Source of the DNA: Pseudomonadota bacterium
GTDB lineage: Bacteria; Pseudomonadota; Gammaproteobacteria; Burkholderiales; JABEVD01
Reading direction: 5' to 3'
DNA length: 7,560 nucleotides
NCBI GenBank assembly: GCA_021811205.1
Contig: JAJZPK010000126.1
Location: 1 to 7,560, forward strand
A program made the translations under genes and the position numbers. The notes beneath the pieces are model-generated. The model had not been told where the DNA came from. It saw nothing but the letters and a program-made list of their open reading frames with translations, and searched no databases. Below, one piece after another: positions 5,914-7,560 of this stretch (position 1 is the stretch's first letter; each line of letters opens with the position of its first letter).

Positions 5914-5942
5914 CAGGCCACTTTCGAGTGGCCTGTTTTTTT
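5914..5942 (+). terminator. Rho-independent terminator of the redox cluster
   Basis: A perfect 9-bp stem, CAGGCCACT (5914-5922) with AGTGGCCTG (5927-5935), is closed by a TTCG tetraloop and followed by seven T (5936-5942). It starts 15 bp after the cytochrome stop codon. There is no A-tract on the left side, so it acts mainly on plus-strand transcripts. Confidence 0.95.
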
Positions 5943-5954
5943 GTGCCCAATCAC

Positions 5955-5975
5955 CATGCTGTCATGCTGCATGCT
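5955..5975. repeat. Three closely spaced CATGCT repeats
   Basis: CATGCT occurs at 5955-5960, 5963-5968 and 5970-5975, with gaps of 2 and 1 bp. The last copy runs into the predicted -10 region of the small acidic protein gene. They could form an operator, but the unit is short and the spacing is not a full helical turn. Confidence 0.5.
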
Positions 5976-5982
5976 ATACAAT
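5972..5982 (+). promoter_or_regulatory. Possible promoter (-10 region) of the small acidic protein gene
   Basis: TGCTATACAAT contains TG one base before TATACA (extended -10 type) and an overlapping TACAAT that matches five of six consensus bases. No good -35 is present at normal spacing. It lies between the upstream terminator and the ATG at 6012, so a promoter is needed about here. Confidence 0.4.
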
Positions 5983-6011
5983 GAAGCAGCCAACCATCCA
6001 GGGAGAAAGTC

Positions 6012-6359
6012 ATGTATGCAGTCGATCGAAGCGTCGCCATCGTCAGGCCCAGAGAGCCTTTTCTTGACTGGATCAAGAATCTTCCCGGTTCCGAAATCGA
6101 CATTACGCTCGAACAGTTGAGAGCGGATTCAACTGTATACCTGATTCCCGATTTCGATGAAATCGAAGATGCGCTTGCCGCAATCGACCATATCTACGGC
6201 AATATATTCGAAGCCGAGCTTGCTGAATGGTCTGAAGAGGAAAGTGCCTGGCCGCAAGAGCGCAACCTGAAACTTTTCTGGAAATGGTTCGACGTCTCGC
6301 TGCACTCGCTTGTCGTCGACATCACAGAAGACATCGAAGGGGGAATCAGCATCAATTGA
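6012..6359 (+). CDS. Small acidic conserved protein of unknown function
   Basis: The product is a 115-residue, probably cytoplasmic protein with no signal peptide or membrane segment. AGGGAG lies 6 nt before the ATG. It is rich in Asp and Glu, with aromatic residues concentrated in the second half (AEWSEEESAWPQE, LFWKWFDVSLHS). The opening MYAVDRSVAIVRP and the segment VYLIPDFDEIEDAL look like a compact alpha/beta protein. I have the impression of a small conserved family in beta- and gammaproteobacteria, but cannot name it or give it a function. It has no cysteine and no recognisable catalytic motif. It follows the redox-cluster terminator, so it is transcribed separately. The lipoprotein gene starts 55 bp downstream, close enough for co-transcription. 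Confidence 0.8.
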   Translation: MYAVDRSVAIVRPREPFLDWIKNLPGSEIDITLEQLRADSTVYLIPDFDEIEDALAAIDHIYGNIFEAELAEWSEEESAWPQERNLKLFWKWFDVSLHSLVVDITEDIEGGISIN

Positions 6360-6382
6360 ACTGAAAACTGCCGCTTGTGACC

Positions 6383-6388
6383 TATACT
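6383..6388 (+). promoter_or_regulatory. Weak candidate -10 element before the lipoprotein gene
   Basis: TATACT matches five of six consensus bases and lies 26 bp before the ATG at 6415. The nearest TTGAAC (6356-6361) is 21 bp away, too far for a good -35. The gene may instead be read through from the gene upstream. Confidence 0.3.
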
Positions 6389-6414
6389 GAATCAAATCAC
6401 TTCTGGAGCGTGAA

Positions 6415-6870
6415 ATGGATTCGAATGCGAGGTTCACGGCGGCTGCAGTTCTTGTTTCACTTCTGGCAGCTTGCAGCAATCAGCCGACGAAGCAGGATAT
6501 CGGCACAATCACGGGCGGCGTGCTCGGCGGCGTGCTCGGGGCGCAAGTCGGCAAGGGATCGGGACGCGATGTCGCCATCATAGCGGGTACATTGGCAGGT
6601 GCCTATCTGGGGAGCGCCATCGGAAAATCCATGGACGAGACGGACCGCATGAAAACGGCTCATGCCATGGAGGTGAACCCTACTGGACGAGCAAGTACGT
6701 GGAGCAATCCGGATACGGGAAACACCTATACGGTGACGCCGACAAGAACTTACGAAACGGCTTCAGGCCCTTGCCGCGATTTCACGACGAAGGCCATCAT
6801 CGGCGGAAAGACAGAGACGGTGTACGGGAAAGCCTGCAGGCAGTCAGACGGAACCTGGAAAACCATGTAG
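6415..6870 (+). CDS. Glycine-zipper outer-membrane lipoprotein, 17-kDa surface antigen type
   Basis: The product is a 151-residue lipoprotein. Its N-terminus is a lipoprotein signal with the lipobox LAAC, so Cys20 would be lipidated and the protein carried to the outer membrane. Residues 30-70 form a glycine zipper (GGVLGGVLGAQVG, then GTLAGAYLGSAIG), typical of the Rickettsia 17-kDa antigen/SlyB-like group. The C-terminal part, GPCRDF to GKACRQSDGTW, matches the small beta domain often found after the zipper in proteobacterial surface antigens, and its two cysteines probably form a disulfide. GGAG lies 6 nt before the ATG. The exact role is unknown, as for most of the family; relatives affect envelope stability. 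The 3' end overlaps the convergent YgfX-like gene by 27 bp, with no terminator between them. Confidence 0.88.
   Translation: MDSNARFTAAAVLVSLLAACSNQPTKQDIGTITGGVLGGVLGAQVGKGSGRDVAIIAGTLAGAYLGSAIGKSMDETDRMKTAHAMEVNPTGRASTWSNPDTGNTYTVTPTRTYETASGPCRDFTTKAIIGGKTETVYGKACRQSDGTWKTM
6516..6539. repeat. 12-bp tandem DNA repeat encoding the glycine zipper
   Basis: CGGCGTGCTCGG is repeated exactly and without a gap (6516-6527 and 6528-6539). Being 12 bp long, it keeps frame and encodes two GVLG units of the zipper. Gain or loss of a copy by slippage would change zipper length by four residues. Confidence 0.8.
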
Positions 6871-7269
6871 TTCGCGCCCCCAGCGCAGCCTGACGCGCAG
6901 TGCCCTGAATTCCTCTCGATCTACGGCATCCGAGGCGATGATGACCGAGCGCGAGAACAGTCTTTTCTTTTCCTTCAGATTGAGTATGGTGAGATAAGGT
7001 GAAACGTAAGTGCTGTCGAGCAGCGCGCTGCGCACTTCCCTGCCATTTTTCAGAAACAGCGTGCACTCATTACCATCCACTTTCAGAAAAACCACCGATG
7101 AAGGTGACATCAGAAGTGCATGGCGCGTGATGGTGTGGACCATGTCTGCCAGCACCAGAGCGGCAATCCAGAATTTTTCCGGGATGGGCTGAGACAGCAC
7201 CAGGTAAATCGCGCAGCAATGCATTGCTGCCAGAAGGCTTGCGAGACGAATGGAAGGTTTCAGCGTCAT
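6844..7269 (-). CDS. YgfX-like (CptA family) inner-membrane protein
   Basis: The product has 141 residues. Two hydrophobic segments lie near the N-terminus (about residues 9-27 and 31-50), followed by a soluble domain of about 90 residues. The pattern fits YgfX/CptA: a basic start, RHALL just after the second membrane helix, the strand pattern of VFLKVDGNECTLFLKNGREV, then STYVSPYLTILNL and the ending RVRLRW. In E. coli, YgfX is a membrane protein reported to inhibit cell division through FtsZ and MreB, and its gene lies beside sdhE (ygfY). Here there is no sdhE in the window. The start codon instead overlaps the ftsB stop as ATGA, implying translational coupling. Its 3' end overlaps the lipoprotein gene on the other strand. 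Family assignment is by pattern only, and toxin activity in this organism is not shown. Confidence 0.65.
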   Translation of the reverse strand: MTLKPSIRLASLLAAMHCCAIYLVLSQPIPEKFWIAALVLADMVHTITRHALLMSPSSVVFLKVDGNECTLFLKNGREVRSALLDSTYVSPYLTILNLKEKKRLFSRSVIIASDAVDREEFRALRVRLRWGRELHGFPGSV

Positions 7270-7553
7270 TTTCTGGGCGGCTGCGATTTGATCACGCGAA
7301 AGAAGATTTCATCGTCCTTTATCATGCCGAGCTTGTCCCTGGCACGCTCTTCGATCGCCGCATATCCCTGCTTCAGATCCTTCACGTCGGCTTCCAGCGC
7401 CTCGTTCTTTTCCTTCATTTTCTGGTTCGCCATCTGCTGGGCCTTGATCTGCCTGTCCAGATTCCAGACCTGAAGCCAGCCTCCCTTGCCCAGCCAAAGC
7501 GAATATTGCACGATGGCAATCAGGGAAAGCAGGATCAGGAGAAGGATGCGCAT
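7266..7553 (-). CDS. ftsB: Cell division protein FtsB
   Basis: FtsB is a small bitopic inner-membrane protein of the divisome. It joins FtsL and FtsQ and helps activate septal peptidoglycan synthesis. The 95-residue product has the expected layout: a membrane helix at about residues 3-21, the membrane-proximal KGGW motif (23-26), a coiled coil at about residues 30-65 (rich in Gln, Lys and Glu), and the conserved EERARDKLGMIKDDEIFF block (68-85). The length is normal for the family. The ATG is at 7553-7551, only seven bases from the window edge, so the ribosome binding site cannot be judged. A TAG directly precedes the ATG and could be the stop of an upstream gene; in many proteobacteria that gene is eno, but this cannot be seen here. 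The stop overlaps the start of the YgfX-like gene by 4 bp. Confidence 0.93.
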   Translation of the reverse strand: MRILLLILLSLIAIVQYSLWLGKGGWLQVWNLDRQIKAQQMANQKMKEKNEALEADVKDLKQGYAAIEERARDKLGMIKDDEIFFRVIKSQPPRK

Positions 7554-7560
7554 CTACCGC

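Noticed and set aside
1..7560. Mobile element, prophage or CRISPR
   Set aside because: No transposase, integrase, terminal repeats or spaced direct repeats were seen.

Overview
This window looks like chromosomal DNA from a Gram-negative proteobacterium, most likely a betaproteobacterium, possibly a sulfur- or iron-oxidising lineage. That placement is inferred from moderate GC content, an FtsB with its KGGW-type membrane-proximal motif, a YgfX-like protein, a glycine-zipper outer-membrane lipoprotein and an exported multiheme cytochrome. I cannot name a genus. There is no tRNA, rRNA, CRISPR array, transposase or phage gene, and no gene-free stretch longer than 300 bases.

Layout. (a) 1-797, plus strand: the 3' part of moaA (molybdenum cofactor synthesis), cut by the window edge. 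(b) 775-1734, minus strand: a LysR-type regulator whose 3' end overlaps moaA by 23 bp. (c) 1735-1890: a compact AT-rich divergent control region. Two consensus-like TATAAT boxes, one on each strand, lie in the arms of an 8-bp inverted repeat, and an 11-bp tandem repeat sits just before a strong ribosome binding site. (d) 1891-5898, plus strand: three genes for exported proteins, closed by a textbook terminator at 5914-5942. They are a Tat-exported DsrE-fold-like protein with one conserved-looking cysteine, a ModA-like periplasmic binding protein with no transporter partner, and a pentaheme cytochrome. The cytochrome joins a triheme AdhB-like module to a diheme TsdA-like thiosulfate dehydrogenase module. 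(e) 6012-6870, plus strand: a small acidic conserved protein of unknown function and a 17-kDa-antigen-type lipoprotein. (f) 6844-7553, minus strand: ftsB followed by a 4-bp-overlapping YgfX-like membrane protein gene, whose 3' end overlaps the lipoprotein gene by 27 bp.

How the parts may work together. The most interesting unit is the LysR-controlled three-gene cluster. My inference is that it is a periplasmic sulfur-oxyanion (thiosulfate-type) oxidation module. The TsdA-like half would carry the catalytic His/Cys-ligated heme, the AdhB-like half would act as a built-in electron relay, the DsrE-like protein would be a sulfur-handling partner, and the orphan binding protein would capture or present the substrate. 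The heme motifs and export signals are read directly from the sequence. Substrate and partnership are inferred from family resemblance and gene order. Other structure worth checking includes a perfect 32-bp palindrome inside the binding-protein gene and a 12-bp stem-loop in the 228-bp spacer before the cytochrome gene.
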